The notes: generated from the letters alone by a model not told the origin. A stretch of 64,000 nucleotides of DNA from Lingula anatina (GCF_001039355.2 NW_019775647.1:800286-864285); one strand, 5' to 3'. Numbered from the stretch's first letter, positions 23,361 through 36,280 are shown. Made by a program: numbers and translations.

Positions 23361-23382
23361 CGCACAAATGGGCGCGTTTTCC

Positions 23383-23390
23383 TTTTATAT
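23383..23390 (-). promoter_or_regulatory. TATA box and GC box of the EGF/Pro-rich gene
   Basis: The minus strand reads CGATATAAAAGG, with a GC-box-like CCCGCCCCC about 15-25 bp further upstream (around 23405-23414). Position and spacing fit the leader exon at 23340. Confidence 0.6.
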
Positions 23391-26250
23391 CGACCTCTAT
23401 GAACAAGGGGGCGGGTCAAGCTCAGCGTCGAAAAGGAGCAAATTATATGTGTAGATAATTTTTTTATTCTTAATGACCCACTGATAATCTGTAGGTCTTG
23501 AGCTTTTACCGGACAACATGGTGACACATTGTCATATCTGTATACCTAATCATTACTCGGTAGTTTGAAGAGTGGGACTATGTTTTTTACCACTGTACCA
23601 TTATGTCAAGGTGAAGGCCTGTTTCCAATACAGAAAGACCGGCCAAGCTTTGTGCAACGATCCTATTTATGTTGTCTGTTAAGTTTCAGTTCAGGACAGG
23701 AAGCAAATATAGCCCTCTCTTTCCATCCCTCTGTCACCTACCTCTACCTCCATTTCAACTGAGTTGAGCCATGTGCCGTCAGATTGAACTAAATACAGTG
23801 ACAGATTTTGGGAAGGGGGTGTCAGGGGGGGGCTGACCCTCCCTTCGATATCTGAAAACAAGTCACACCAATTGTCAATTGTCCCGTCTTGAAATTAGAA
23901 TTTTGACTTGCTGAATCATAGTTCTAAACCGTACCAAATGGCACCGTTCGCCCTCTAAAATACCAAAAATTTTCAGGGCCCTTTAGCGGACACCGAACCC
24001 CACACCAAAGGGCACGAGGGGGGGGGGTCGGAGGGTCGGCCTCGCATCCACAGACCTCCCCCCCCCCCTTCAAATAATCCTGGATCCGCCCCTGAGCTAT
24101 AATCAGAACACTTTTTAAAAGTCGTCGTGAGGTACGTCGACTCATTCTGACTAGAAATACGACTTCATTGCCAAAGCATATTCTTTGATTTTAATCATTA
24201 TGCACATATTAACGAACGGTGTTCCTTTTTATCCCCACTTATCCTGGCCGTTCACGCCCATTCGATTTTTGTGCTGTTTTAATTTTGAAAATAAAGCATT
24301 CTGTGCAAAATTTTTGCATCAAATCTTATTTTCTTCGAGAAAAAAAACAACACTTTTCTCCAACTCAAGAACAATTGCTTGACTTGCTCCTACACTTGGA
24401 TGCTATGTTATGTGTCATTTATTTTTGAATAAATTAGTTTTAGGCGAATCATAATTCCTTTACACCAAAATTCGATCTTGGCAAAGACTTTTAAAATTCA
24501 AGTGAAATTTAAAGGGAAGTTGAGTCTTTTCAAGGTCTTTTAACTGTGTCTTAAGATTAGATAGTGAGTGAGATTAGATCAGTGGTTTTTACTCTCACTT
24601 GTGACGATTCCCAATGCAAACAAGATAACCACATCTATTGCGGAATCAATCGCTCAAAAAATCAATAAATAAATTAATTAAAAAATTATTTAAAAAGTCC
24701 AACATCGCAGTAGCGACTTACTGTGGTCGGCTATTCGACTATTGTGAAACAAGCCCCGGTGAAATGTGAGGTAGAGTCCGAAAGACAACACACTTTAAGA
24801 CTGAGTGTCCGACTGACATCCAGTTTCAAATTAAAAAGTGATATCATTAAGAATGTCCGTCTTTAATGGCAGGCCGACATACATGTATGCGCGCCAAAAG
24901 TATAACATGACCAGTTTGCCTTCGGAATGAACTTTTTTGTAGTTTCCTGGGCTCGTTGAAAAAGAAAAAAACAGCTATAACTGCAATTTTGACGAACTAC
25001 ATCGAGTTTGATGTAGATATATATAAGAGTGATGCCAGTTGTTTGCTTTATACAAATCAGCATCACGGCTTTAAAGATAAGAGCAAACAGAATTAGTGTT
25101 GCTGCACTTGGTTCTTCGGTGAAATATTTTTTCCTTGTCCCTTTTATAAAAAACGATGAAATGTTCTTTAATATTCTTTTGCACATTGCTAAATAGATAT
25201 TAAAAATATATACATTAGATTAAAATAAAAATAGAAAGGATTCACCTTTTTTGCACAAGATGCGTATCGTATTACCGATGTTACGAATAAGAAAAAGGTA
25301 ATAAGAAAACAATGAACCCCCCCCCCTCAAATCATAATTCCCTTAGAATTAATAAATTTAACTGGGAAATATATTCCGGATAACAGACCACTTGGCATTA
25401 TGGCTGACAAGCAACCTTGGAGTGACCGTCTACAAAATTGTTATTAGTTTCATCTGTGTTTTGGCAGGTCACTGGCTTACACGCACTGTCTCTGGCCAAA
25501 AGTGGTCGTTAAAGGAGTCATCGCCAGTCAACATTTGACCGATGGTCAAGGATCATCAGGGTGAAGAGTGTATATGGCGGCAAACGTATAATTTTGCGTC
25601 CATTTATTTAAAACAGTTGCCAATAGTACTGAATTACTGCTATATGAAATGCTAAAGAAATTCTAGGTAACTTTTGTTTTGATTAATTTTTTAATCTACA
25701 ACTGTATTCAGGATATTTTTCCCAAGATAAAAAAAATTAATACAGAAAGACGGAAATAAAACACACTTGTCTATCCTAAACCAAATTAAAGCAAATTATT
25801 CGTACAGTAAACAACTCCTCGATACTATCAAAGCGGTAAAACATTTTACAATCTTGTCAGTTGACTATAATCATACTGAGATTGACTGTAATCATAACCT
25901 AATTTATATATGTATCAAGGTAGCTTAACATCTTAACACCCGTGCTAGTTCATTGTAAACATAGCTTAAAACGTGTTATGAGTATTCTATAGCTTCCGCC
26001 TTTATATCTCAACTCCGATCTGCCCGCCCATGGTAGTTCAATTTTTACATAAATTTAAGGAGTTTTAAGGGTGTTGCGGCCGTAAAGAATAGATAAGTAC
26101 CCGCATGGTTCACTTAAACACCAAACTACCAAGGAGCATAATTTAATAAAAAATGATAATTAGATAAAAATTGATGATTCCGCATTCTAAAAAACATTGA
26201 TAACTGAGTGTAAGTATGGTTATTAAGACGCCATTAGCATTTTACATATT

Positions 26251-26497
26251 AGGGCCCATTCCCATTTAAACTAACGTTCTACGTAGATCGATTGAACTCC
26301 GCGGGGACTCAAGGTGAATGCAATCAGTTGAACTGGAAGCCACGCCTTTTCTTGTTTCCAACGTTTAATCACCAGATTTGTATGCATTCTACTCAACGCC
26401 AGGAGGAGGCGTGTTTTAGTCTGATTGCATTCAGCGAGAGTCCCCACAGAGTTGGATCGATCTACGCAGTACGATAGTTTCATTGGGAATGGGCCCT
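26251..26497. mobile_element. MITE family B
   Basis: Perfect 14-bp terminal inverted repeats (AGGGCCCATTCCCA / TGGGAATGGGCCCT). Inverted similarity extends about 80 bp inward on each side, including TAGATCGAT, GGGGACTC and GCAATCAG. 247 bp, nearly palindromic. Flanks TATTA and TATGA may be a mutated 5-bp duplication. A right-end fragment is at about 35507-35570. Family A shares the AGATCGATCTA and GGGGAGTC cores, so the two families are probably related. Confidence 0.8.
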
Positions 26498-26540
26498 ATG
26501 ATAGAATAAGGTTAACATCAGTTAAGCATTGGCATTAAGG

Positions 26541-26753
26541 CTGTATTCCCAGAGCTTTTAGATCGATCTATCCCCGCGGGGAGTCTCACTAGATTACTGT
26601 CAGATAATCCGGCTTAAATGTCCGTCCCGCCTACTACAAGCTGTAAGGGGGTAATTAACTTTCGTGTCCACACGGCTGACAGCTATTTAGCGTGAACCCC
26701 CAGGGAGTTAGGGCGATCTAAAGTAGATCGATCTAATCTCTGGAAATGGGGTC
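26541..26753. mobile_element. MITE family A, copy 2 (inverted)
   Basis: Ends TGTATTCCCAGAG..AGATCGATCTA and TAGATCGATCTAATCTCTGGAAATGGGG; flanks TAAGG and TAAGA fit a 5-bp target-site duplication with one change. Internal sequence is in the opposite orientation to copies 1 and 3. Confidence 0.8.
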
Positions 26754-27600
26754 TAAGATATTAGGTCTGTCCACAGAGATCACGGGTAGACTCCAATCAT
26801 AGTTGTTACAAATTACAGGCGTGTTAAATTCGCAAAATACCTTGAGACGCATTGCGGTTAATTTTAAAGATAATTTAAGCCATTGTCTTAGCGTTCAAGG
26901 GAAAAGATAACGTTTTAAGTTATGGCCACTGATTTTACATCTAAAGCTGGATAATGCGTTGGCGCCATACTTTGTTAACTATGGCTCGGGTATGAACTTC
27001 AACAAGCACGTCCCCCTTCTGCGTTTTTTTTTTTTTTTTTTTTGTTTTTTTTTTTTCATTATTTTTGAGCAAGTACTTATGCTATTCTCTTCGTTACGTG
27101 TGTCTAAGGAAGTTTATTTGTGATGCAAAACTCTTTTCTTTCCACTGATCAATACGAGAATGCGTTCAGACATTTTCCCATTTTTCATCGGAGGCAGGAG
27201 ACAAGAAGTTTCAAATTGCAGAAATAAAAAAATAAAAATAAAAAATAATAATAAATGGGTATCTTTCTGTGACAACTTTCAAAGCCGTGAGAACAATAGA
27301 GAAAATCAGTTTTAGCAAAATCTGGTAATTTTAGATGCATTTCTCTAGGTATCTCAGGTCGGTCAACGTTTTATTTTTTACCGAACGCACTTAGGTATGA
27401 CAATTATATCCACTGGAGTAGTTCGCCCGTTAAGTCCACTGTCGCATAGTTGTCTATACTATACTGTACTATACTAAGTCGGCTAAGCAAGCAAAACTTT
27501 TACCAACTTTTTGTTGCGTAACGTAAAACACTTTTTTTTTTCAGGAAGACACGAGTCATCGGCATTACAATAAAACTTTTGGAGAGAAGAGAACACAAAA

Positions 27601-29364
27601 GACACATTTTGTAATCATTTTTTATTCATCACATTCAAATACAAGTATTTCCTGCTAAAATACTTTTCACAAAATCAGTCAATATTACACAAAATACAAA
27701 TTTCATCGTCTTTTTCAGCACCCACAAACATGCAAAGTCAACTGTTGAATACACAAGAGGTTGTAAGTTGTGCCCACTGCATCCGAAATTATTTGTTGTG
27801 CATATTAAATCTCTAAGAGTAACGAAAAAAAAAACTTGGCTACAAGTCAAATGACTTTCAAAATGATTCAAGTTGAAATCCTAAGTTCAGCAGTAGGTTT
27901 GGAATAAAAAAAGTGCACTAAGTCAAAACAGTGGATACAATTGACCTATCCTGAGGTATAGCTAGCAAATGTAAATAAACAAATAAAACATATGGTATTG
28001 GCTTGAAAAACTGTGAATATTACAGATACTGTTATTCTTTTTCAGTCATAAATGCTTAGGGTAAGAACATTCCTACTGAGTGGTAGAAACGAAATTGAAA
28101 AGCAGGTTACTCTATAGTTCTATTCTGTACAGTAAAAACCAAATTGCTACAAAGAATATTAATTAAATGATTCAAAAATAATGTATCTGAAAAATTAATA
28201 ATTTTCCCCACAGAAATGGAGTCATTACTTTATTTTATGTACAAGAGCCACCGTTAATATATGTTACCACAGTGTTCCAATGGGAATGCAGCAAAATTAT
28301 AATTAAAGAATGAGAGCACAACAGTCACGACGCTGTTACGATAAATTATTAGAAGACAGTCAAGTCTGCAACCACCTGTAAGTAAGTCTATGTTAGATAT
28401 GTAATGAAATATTAATTACCTGTTTCCCCCAATGTACCATTGGGCATTCTTTCTCCATCTAAAATTACTTGATTATCATTTGTCTTGAAAAATTATTAGA
28501 TAAATATATAAATTAATGCATCTAAAAGAAAATAAATCTTGAAGCAAGAAATTTTGTTCATTATATATTCACTCCTAATTATTTAGTTATAAGCAAATGT
28601 ACATTTTCACCAGTACACACTGAGCAATAGGACAATAAAATATTACTTACATTATCATATTTATATATCCACAATACTAATGGTTGATCATATTTGGTAT
28701 ATCAGAACAAACCTTTAATAAAGTTGCCTCATTTTAAATTGAGCTATGGAAGTCACATTTCCACTTTGAAACAAGTTAAACACTTCATAATAATAAACAG
28801 TAATGGTAGTAGCACCCAAAGAGTTAATAACTCATATGATCTTATTTGATCAGCTATTACTTAAACTAATCACTAAAGTATACTTTCTTCTAATAAATAC
28901 TTCTAATAAAACCATCTAAATCAACTATACAAAAATAAGTCATATTTATCTCTAAATTTAAAAAATGTTGAGCTAAAAACTACACAAAAATACATTTCAA
29001 TCATGCTTTTTTCTATCAAGTTAAAAATTCATTGAAGCCCACAGCAAAATTTTAAGTCAAATTTCATCATATATAAAAAGACCAACAAGAAAATATACTG
29101 AACATCAATCAGTACGAAGTGCCATAAATGCTATATTAAAATATTTTCAAAATCGCATTAAACATTGCTTACACAGTCATTAAAGATAATGAAGTATTCA
29201 TATCTAACCCAAGGAACAAATAAAAAATTAAAGAAAGAAACAATAAGTAAATGTTGGTATTCTTTACTATCAATAATTAATTTCAGTTTTATTCTACATG
29301 TAAGTCAGAAATTCCATAAAAATTGCAAATATAAACAATCGTTCAAATGCATATTTTTATAACC
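27601..29364 (-). other. Likely 3' untranslated region of the aquaporin gene
   Basis: AT-rich, free of transposon ends and without coding frames. On the minus strand, AATAAA occurs at 27621-27626, near the low-coordinate end. The extent is inference: several alternative poly(A) signals occur higher up. Confidence 0.35.
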
Positions 29365-32300
29365 CTAATCACTCTTTTTGTGTGACACACCATTTTCATA
29401 AACAGACTTTCTGTCTTCCTTCGTATTTTCACAGGAACCATGGACAAAATGAACAATTTCATTGTGGAAGTATCTTTTCTTGATCTGCACAGATAAATAA
29501 CATCCTATAGATGGCGCTATCCAGTAGACCAAGATGTGCCCAATCAAAGAGCTCCCAGCACAGCCAAAACCCTGAGATGAGGCATTGGCAGGGTTAATAT
29601 ACATCCCTGTCAGTGTCAACCCTGTGAACATAAATATCACATTATTTCATAGATACAAAACAAACGAAGGGATTTCTTTTTCACCACTTCATTTTTTTAA
29701 ATCATATATGTGGACCCAATTTACTAGTTATTTATAATCCCAAACATTTTTAGTTATTGTTTTTCCATTTCCCTTCTAGTCGAAGACCCCTCTTATCCCC
29801 CCCCCCCCCACACACAAACACATTAACAAATTTTCAGTTGTTTAAAACATGCTAATCAACAGACATACACATAATCTTCACACAATACAATAAAATGAAG
29901 TTTATTTGTGGCAGAAAGAATGAAAATATAAACATTAGCTGAGCAGCTATCCACTGATACAAGTCAATTTTGTGTCGAGAGAGAGAGAGATAGGGATAGA
30001 GAGAGTATGACTTGCAACAGTCTATCTAGAAAAGAAGAGAGAGAGAGAGAGAGAGAGGTCAACATCGAGTACTCCCTTGTTGTTAGCGTCTACCTACCTG
30101 CTCCTGTCAGTAAAGTTCCAAGTAATGCCTGCAGCACCTGCTCGCCTCTCTCTCGCCTTGTCCACTGCTTCAACCCAAACACACGGTCAATAAAGCAGCC
30201 ACCACCTTCTAGAAGCATCCCTTGGAAAACTGTCACCTGAAATAATGATTGTATAATTAAGTTAGTTAGTTGAGCTGACCTTTTTCTATGATTATCATAT
30301 GTGAGACCCTCACAATTTGGGGCATTTATATGGGCAGACATTTTCTCTTAATAAGCATCCTCTGTACTTTATACAATGACCAAATAATAACATCTTGAGT
30401 GAAAAATAATTGATAATTAATACATAAGTAAGTGAATAACAAGGCAGCAAAGCTGTCAAATGTACAGACAAAAAGCAGGAAATAACTATGCACAAAATAG
30501 GCTACTGTCAATTCTGATGCAAAAGTACATTATGTTAAACTGCAAATTCAACATCCAATTTTAATTATGCTCAACAGGTAATACCAATGTAAGTAAAACG
30601 TGTAACAAGCATAAGGCTTCAGGCCCATGGGAGTTCAAGTTCACACTTTGAAAATGTATAACTTCCAGAAAAAGAAGCCAATTAGACTACTTTTCCAACC
30701 CAGGCTGCATTTTAGTCCTGCATTTCTTTTTTGAACATTTGGCAATCATAAGTAACATGGTTTTCCCATAATGGTCATCATGGCAGCAGCACCCATAATT
30801 GTTTTCTTCTATTCTGATGCAATATTACATATTGGTTAACAGCATAATGACCGTCAATTTTTAATAATAAAATATACGTATCATGGATTTTCAGAAAATG
30901 TGACTAGCATGGGTCTTCAAGCATGTAGAACTTCAAAGTCACACCTTGAAAATGCCAATATGTGAAATATGCTGAAAAGTGAAAAAAAGCATGACTTCTA
31001 CAATAATGGCCCGATCATGCTGATTTTCGAACTTGACCTGCGTTTTATGAATATTCATCAGCTCTGTAAATATAAAGCCCAAAAGTAAAACTGCCTTCCA
31101 CTTATCGTGTTTACAATGAAAGTGCAAGGCGCCGGTGACGGCGGTGACGACGAAGACAGACGCAGGTGATGGCAATATGTACAGACACATTTTTGACACA
31201 TCTGTACATATTTACTGTACTGTTTGAGAACAGTAAGTGACATGGTTTTTCTTAAATGGTCATCATGGGAGCAGTGCCCAAAGTAGTTTTTTTTCAAATT
31301 TTGATGCAATATTACATAATGTTTAACAGCATAATGACCATCAATTTTTAATAATAAAATATTAGTATCATGGATATTCAGAAAATGTGACTAGCAAAGG
31401 TCTTCAGGCCCATGGAACTTCAAAGTCACAACTTGAAAATGCCAAAATGTAAACAAGACAGCACTGTTCTGAAATGTTTTTTTTTCTTTCCATTTTTAAC
31501 AATTTTTAACATAAAACAAAATTAACAGTTTACTGCAATTTTTATATGATAAACTAAGAAAATTGATGAGATGGGAAAAATATCAATAGAGCAGTGTTAA
31601 ATGTCCAATTTCTTCCATTCTGAGATTCTGAACATAGTGAATGATTGAATCTGACAAACTGCAATGATATGAGTTTATTTCCATTTTTGAAACTTTATTA
31701 CACAATACACGATAACAAGTTTACCATCATTTTTACAAAATCAACTAACAATGTTGTAAAGATGCAGGAAATGTCAAACAAAAACTTTTACGTATCTTAT
31801 TAGTTTAATAATGAGACTGTTAACATGCCTAAGAATTGAATCTGAGGAAATGTGAAAAATATGCTGAAAAGTGAAAAAACAGCATAACTTCTACAATAAT
31901 GACCCGATCATGCTGATTTTCGAACTTGACCTGCGTTTTATGAATATTCACCAGCTCTGTAAATATAAAGCCAAAAAGTAAAACTGCCCTCCACTTATCG
32001 TGTTTACAAGGAAAGTGCACGGCATCGGCATCGGCATCGGCATCGCCATCGGCATCGGCGACGACAGACGCAGGTGATGGCAATATGTACAGACACATCT
32101 GTGTCTGTACATAAAAATAAACAAGAGCATTTTTGTTGTTGTTTTTTCTAAATAAGCATCCTTTGCAAGTGCCGTAGCATTCTCACATCTGTCAAAGCAC
32201 ACCTAACACACTTCCCTTACTAGTATTCAAATTTGTTCAATGATCAAACAATAAGGGTGTATTCCCAGAGATTTAGATCGATCCAGGGATTAAGATTTAG

Positions 32301-33420
32301 ATCGACCTAACTCCCTGGGGGTTCAAGCTAAATTGCAGTCAGCCGAGCGCGCACCATAGTTAATTACCCCCTTACAGATTTCAGTAGGCGGGACAGACGC
32401 TTAAGCCGGCTAAGCTGACAGTAATCTAGTGAGACTCCCCACAGGGATAGATCGATCTAAAATCTATGGAAATGGGGTGTAAGGTTCAAACTGTTGAAAA
32501 AATGATTGTCCACATAAAATTATGCTAGAAACCATTGAAATAAAAACTAAAATATTTTTAAAGACTAACTTTTCCAAACTTTAATAAATGTGATATAACA
32601 AAGTGAATTTGATTATTTTAAACCATATAGCACCATAATTTCAAGTGAAATCTTTTAGGTTAGCAAATTTACCGTGAGGTCTGAGACACAAGGTATAGCC
32701 AGGTCTGCACGACGTATAGTATAGGCAGGAGAGAGCTCTAACCACCACATACACTGGGCATAGTAGAAAGACAGCTGTCCTGAAATAATAGTCAATACTC
32801 GTAATAATAATAATTATAATAATAATAATATAAAATGCTCCAACCACAACATATACTGAGCATATGTGAAATAACATTTAATTGAAGTCATCAGAAATAC
32901 TTCAGTTACTGTAATAATTTTTTATGACTCATAGAATATGAGCACAAATTTTCAGAAACTTCAGAAACTTTTTAACAGGTGCCAATTGTTTTTTTTTTTA
33001 AGTCTTTAAAAAAAAACTCGAACAAAATCACATCCCATTATTCTTACCTGCCAGCATCTGAAGTGTCATGGTAACCAAAACAACTGCTAGAGGGCGCTCT
33101 CCCTGGAAATACTTGGCCAGGTTGGCAATGGGATTTGGTGAAGAATCGTAGAAAAAATACTTATACAAGTTCACCAGACAAAAGATCTGGAACAACAGTG
33201 CATAAAATCCATGTGTTCTAAAAGTGAAGCCATTTTCCCATGTACAGGAACAGAGCTGTAGCGTGGAAATGCAGTCTAATAATACGGAGCGGTAAGGAGC
33301 AGGAATGTATCTCCTGGTGACGCCTCGTAAAAGATGTCCCAGCAAAGTTGTGACAGCAAGGTAGAAAAATGTCACGCCCAGGTGATGCTGCCGAACCTCT
33401 TCTTCCAACGCTGTTGCCAT
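29365..33420 (-). CDS. AQP11: Aquaporin-11/12-type (superaquaporin)
   Basis: Four exons: 33048-33420, 32673-32779, 30098-30236 and 29365-29621, with GT..AG introns of phase 1, 0 and 1; 291 residues, close to the family's 270-295. Hydrophobic segments span the protein. The first pore box is NPI (residues 96-98), non-canonical as in AQP11 (NPC) and AQP12 (NPT). The second is a standard NPA (216-218). A cysteine lies exactly nine residues after the NPA (C227), the diagnostic residue of the AQP11/12 subfamily. Family members are mostly intracellular (endoplasmic reticulum) and conduct water, glycerol or peroxide. Intron 2 contains locally duplicated sequence and a family A MITE. An acceptor (TACACAG) four bases before the ATG implies an upstream leader exon, probably at 38026. 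Confidence 0.9.
29966..30057. repeat. Compound GA microsatellite
   Basis: Two or three GA runs with short interruptions in aquaporin intron 3, ending about 40 bp from the exon 3 donor. Confidence 0.85.
30749..31195. repeat. Local duplication in aquaporin intron 2, copy 1
   Basis: The first half (30749-30957) matches 31228-31448. The second half (30959-31195) matches 31849-32100. Copy 2 is therefore the same block split by about 400 bp of unrelated AT-rich DNA. A further partial copy lies at about 30541-30655. Confidence 0.75.
31228..32100. repeat. Local duplication in aquaporin intron 2, copy 2 (interrupted)
   Basis: Matches 30749-31195 in two halves separated by about 31449-31848. The 3' half ends in a hexanucleotide GCATCG repeat (32024-32059) that is GGTGACGGC-like in copy 1. 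Confidence 0.75.
32257..32479. mobile_element. MITE family A, copy 3
   Basis: Inverted ends GTGTATTCCCAGAGATTTAG and CTAAAATCTATGGAAATGGG, flanked by TAAGG on both sides (32252-32256, 32480-32484). It differs from copy 1 by a short internal tandem duplication of TTTAGATCGA. It lies in aquaporin intron 2. Confidence 0.85.
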
Positions 33421-34401
33421 TTTCTGTGTACAGTTTTACCAAAATACCAGCGCGTTTCCAAAACTGCCCAGATGAGATCTCATTCAGTCGGCTCTATCCT
33501 GAAACTAAATGTAAAACTACATTTTAATGTACTGGTATAATATAAATGGATCCAACCACGGAAATGAATTTAAAAATCCTTAAGACTTAAAATGGAAATT
33601 GTTGTCAAAGAGACAAAACGGGATTTTTTTACCTTTAACTACGAGCCGCGGTGTTTTGTCTCCACATCTAAGAGCCTTAATTGATCACAGAAACAAAGAC
33701 CCTTTCTCCATTTGATCATCACACATTAAAAAGATGATGACAAACTTATTAATTTCACCGCTCTACCTGTACATCACTTTGGATGCTCCTCTTCTTTATC
33801 CAAAATAACACACAGCACAACCTTTGTGTTTTTATAAGAATTGGTGCACATGACCAAGGTCAAATTCTTTTGAAGACAACAATGGATTAAGTGAGTAAAG
33901 CACCTGACAGTTGAAGCAGCCACATATTTCTACCTACACCTGTATTAAGCAAGCCAGCTGTGTCATTTGTTACAATGATGTATATACTTGTACTTACTGA
34001 CTACAGTTATTTTGGATTCATATTTTCATAAAAGATAACATAAAGCCTAAACATAGTGTATTATTCAAAACTCAGCAAGAAAAGACCCGTTTTGTCTAAG
34101 TACTTTATATAAGGATATAAGATATGTATTATCAACTACAGATTTTTGAGGAAATAAAAAGAGGATTATGAATAGATTTTTTGCTCTATTTTATGGTTAT
34201 TTTGTTTGTAAGTATAAATGCCTTGTTTCATTAAATGAAGTATTTTTATTTTTCAAAGTGTAAATTTAAATAAAATGTCAAGCTTAGGCACTTCAGTGCT
34301 AGTTGTTCCTTAAGTACTCACAAATTGAACATTTTTGGTCCAAATTCTTTGTTAGCTAAAAAATTATCAAAACCCAAATTAATATGATATATCCAAGATA
34401 A

Positions 34402-34402
<1 letters not shown>

Positions 34403-34474
<72 letters not shown>
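34403..34474. repeat. (TA)n microsatellite
   Basis: 36 TA units without interruption. Confidence 0.95.
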
Positions 34475-34476
<2 letters not shown>

Positions 34477-34592
34477 ATTTAAATCCTGTTTACTCACACT
34501 GCACTTAATTCCACACCTTTTTAATGAAACTGTTAACTTACCTAATGCACAACACACACAACATACACTTGCATTTCTGAGCACACATGTAG

Positions 34593-34595
<3 letters not shown>

Positions 34596-34634
<39 letters not shown>
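34596..34634. repeat. (CA)n microsatellite
   Basis: About 19 CA units without interruption. Confidence 0.95.
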
Positions 34635-34637
<3 letters not shown>

Positions 34638-36141
34638 TACATACTACATACTACATGTACAGTGTATATTCAAATCTTGGGGAATTAATTCACTGTACTA
34701 CATTCACTCATCTGGCATCTCCTAATAAAAATTTCATATTAAGTCAGACTGACACAAACTTGAGAGTGGTTATTGACAAAAACTGTTACCTCTGTCAATT
34801 ATTGGATTTGTGTAGAACATCCACTGCTGACGAGCATATATCCATAAGAAATATCAGTCTAAGCTATACATGTTCTGTAGGTAGTTCAGTATATATGCAG
34901 TGTACATATGCAGTACATAAATATATCAGCTCTGTGTAGAATTAGTATGTTGGTTTACCTACATTTGGGGTCAACCTGCACGTAATGATTTATAGCATTT
35001 ATGCTGGTACGCTCCTAATATTAATGTGCTATTTTCAGCATATGTAAGCATTTTCAATATATTAAGATATAATATTTGCATCGATCTCATTCTGGGTGAT
35101 ACATGAAGCTCTTATAGAAAAGCACCAAATTAAGTTGTATCATTTACTGTCATACAATGTACTATTATCAGCCATCAATTTCAAAGAAGGTGGCAATGAA
35201 GATCTTGTTTTCAAAAAAATATATAATAGTAATAATGATAATAATGATAAAGGGAGGGGGCTTTTTCCACAAAAACTTGCTGAAGTGTGTTCACAGAACA
35301 TTAAATTGATTCAGAGCTGATATTTTCTTTTCAAAAAGGATGGTTTGAGTGTACCTTCAACCCCCCCCCCTTCCCAGCCTATGCCCAACTTCCAATATTG
35401 CAGCGTACAATACTAGACATACATGATATTTAAAAAAAACTGGTGATTTTACAAGTACATTGGAAACAAAAGGAGGCATTTCATTAAGTTAAGCTGATTG
35501 CACTCAGCAAGAGTCCATGCAGAGTTGGATCGATCTATGTGGACTGATGGTGTATGGCAACAGGGTCTTAATTATCACATGAAACAACTACAATTAACTG
35601 TAAAGGTTTACTTTGAGTAGTCATAACATTTTGCATTTACTCCCTTTCACAAATTCTCCACAATTTTGCTTTCTGCTGTTTACTAGTAGTTAATAAATTG
35701 CTCTGCGATGTCCAGTGCAGTTCGTTAATTTTTTTTTTTGGGGGGGGGAGGGAGGAGTAGGGGCTTTGGGGAAGAGAGCTCTATTTAGTTTAGACTTTTA
35801 CATAGTAGCTAGGCTATTCAGTTGTCAATCATTCAAAGTGTATCGGTCCAGCTTTAAATGTACCCCTCCATGTGAAAAGGACCCCAGCCTTAAGAGGAAA
35901 TTCCACAGTAGTGTCCCATTATATAACACATGTAAAAAACAAGGCCTTAAACAAACAGCACCTTATATTATAGCATGAGTGAGAAGTCCATGTTGATGTG
36001 TAGTACGTAGAAGAACAAAATTAAAATAGTACTGTTTGCAGTATCTGCATGATAATATGTTATATATGTATGTTTCAGACTAAATGTTTGTAATTGTTAA
36101 TTAGTGGGCCTTGCACTAATTTCTACACTTTCATTTTCTAT

Positions 36142-36280
36142 TAGCATTTTAATTTAAATGCTCTTTCCACTTGGACCAGAGAATGCATGGGCATTTATTT
36201 CAGTAGCATTTCTATTAAGCATTTTTAAATGCTCTTTCCTCTTGGACCAGAGAATGCATGGGCATTTATTTCAGTAGTCT
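36142..36280. repeat. Two-copy tandem repeat, unit about 70 bp
   Basis: Both copies contain AATGCTCTTTCC, CTTGGACCAGAGAATGCATG and GGCATTTATTTCAGTAG. They differ at few positions. Confidence 0.85.

Larger units (their letters stand above)
23420..27600. other. Intergenic stretch with transposon remnants
   Basis: No coding gene supported. It holds a G/C-homopolymer-rich element remnant (about 23800-24096, ending TCCTGGATCCGCCCCTG), a pure C run near 25318, two MITEs (26251-26497, 26541-26753) and a poly-T tract near 27025-27056. The 107-codon frame near 24863-25186 on the minus strand has no recognisable domain. Confidence 0.5.

Noticed and set aside
24863-25186. 107-codon minus-strand frame
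   Set aside because: Low-complexity, mixed hydrophobic composition with an ATAT stretch and no homology recognised.
26271-26483. Mirror-image open frames on both strands
   Set aside because: They lie inside a nearly palindromic MITE, so both strands give similar meaningless frames.
30939-32202. Pair of similar minus-strand frames (CLYILPSPASV...)
   Set aside because: Similarity comes from the duplicated intron block; the frame includes a hexanucleotide repeat and has no domain or splice logic.
34318-34629. Frame with isoleucine-tyrosine and cysteine-valine repeats
   Set aside because: Translation of (TA)n and (CA)n microsatellites.
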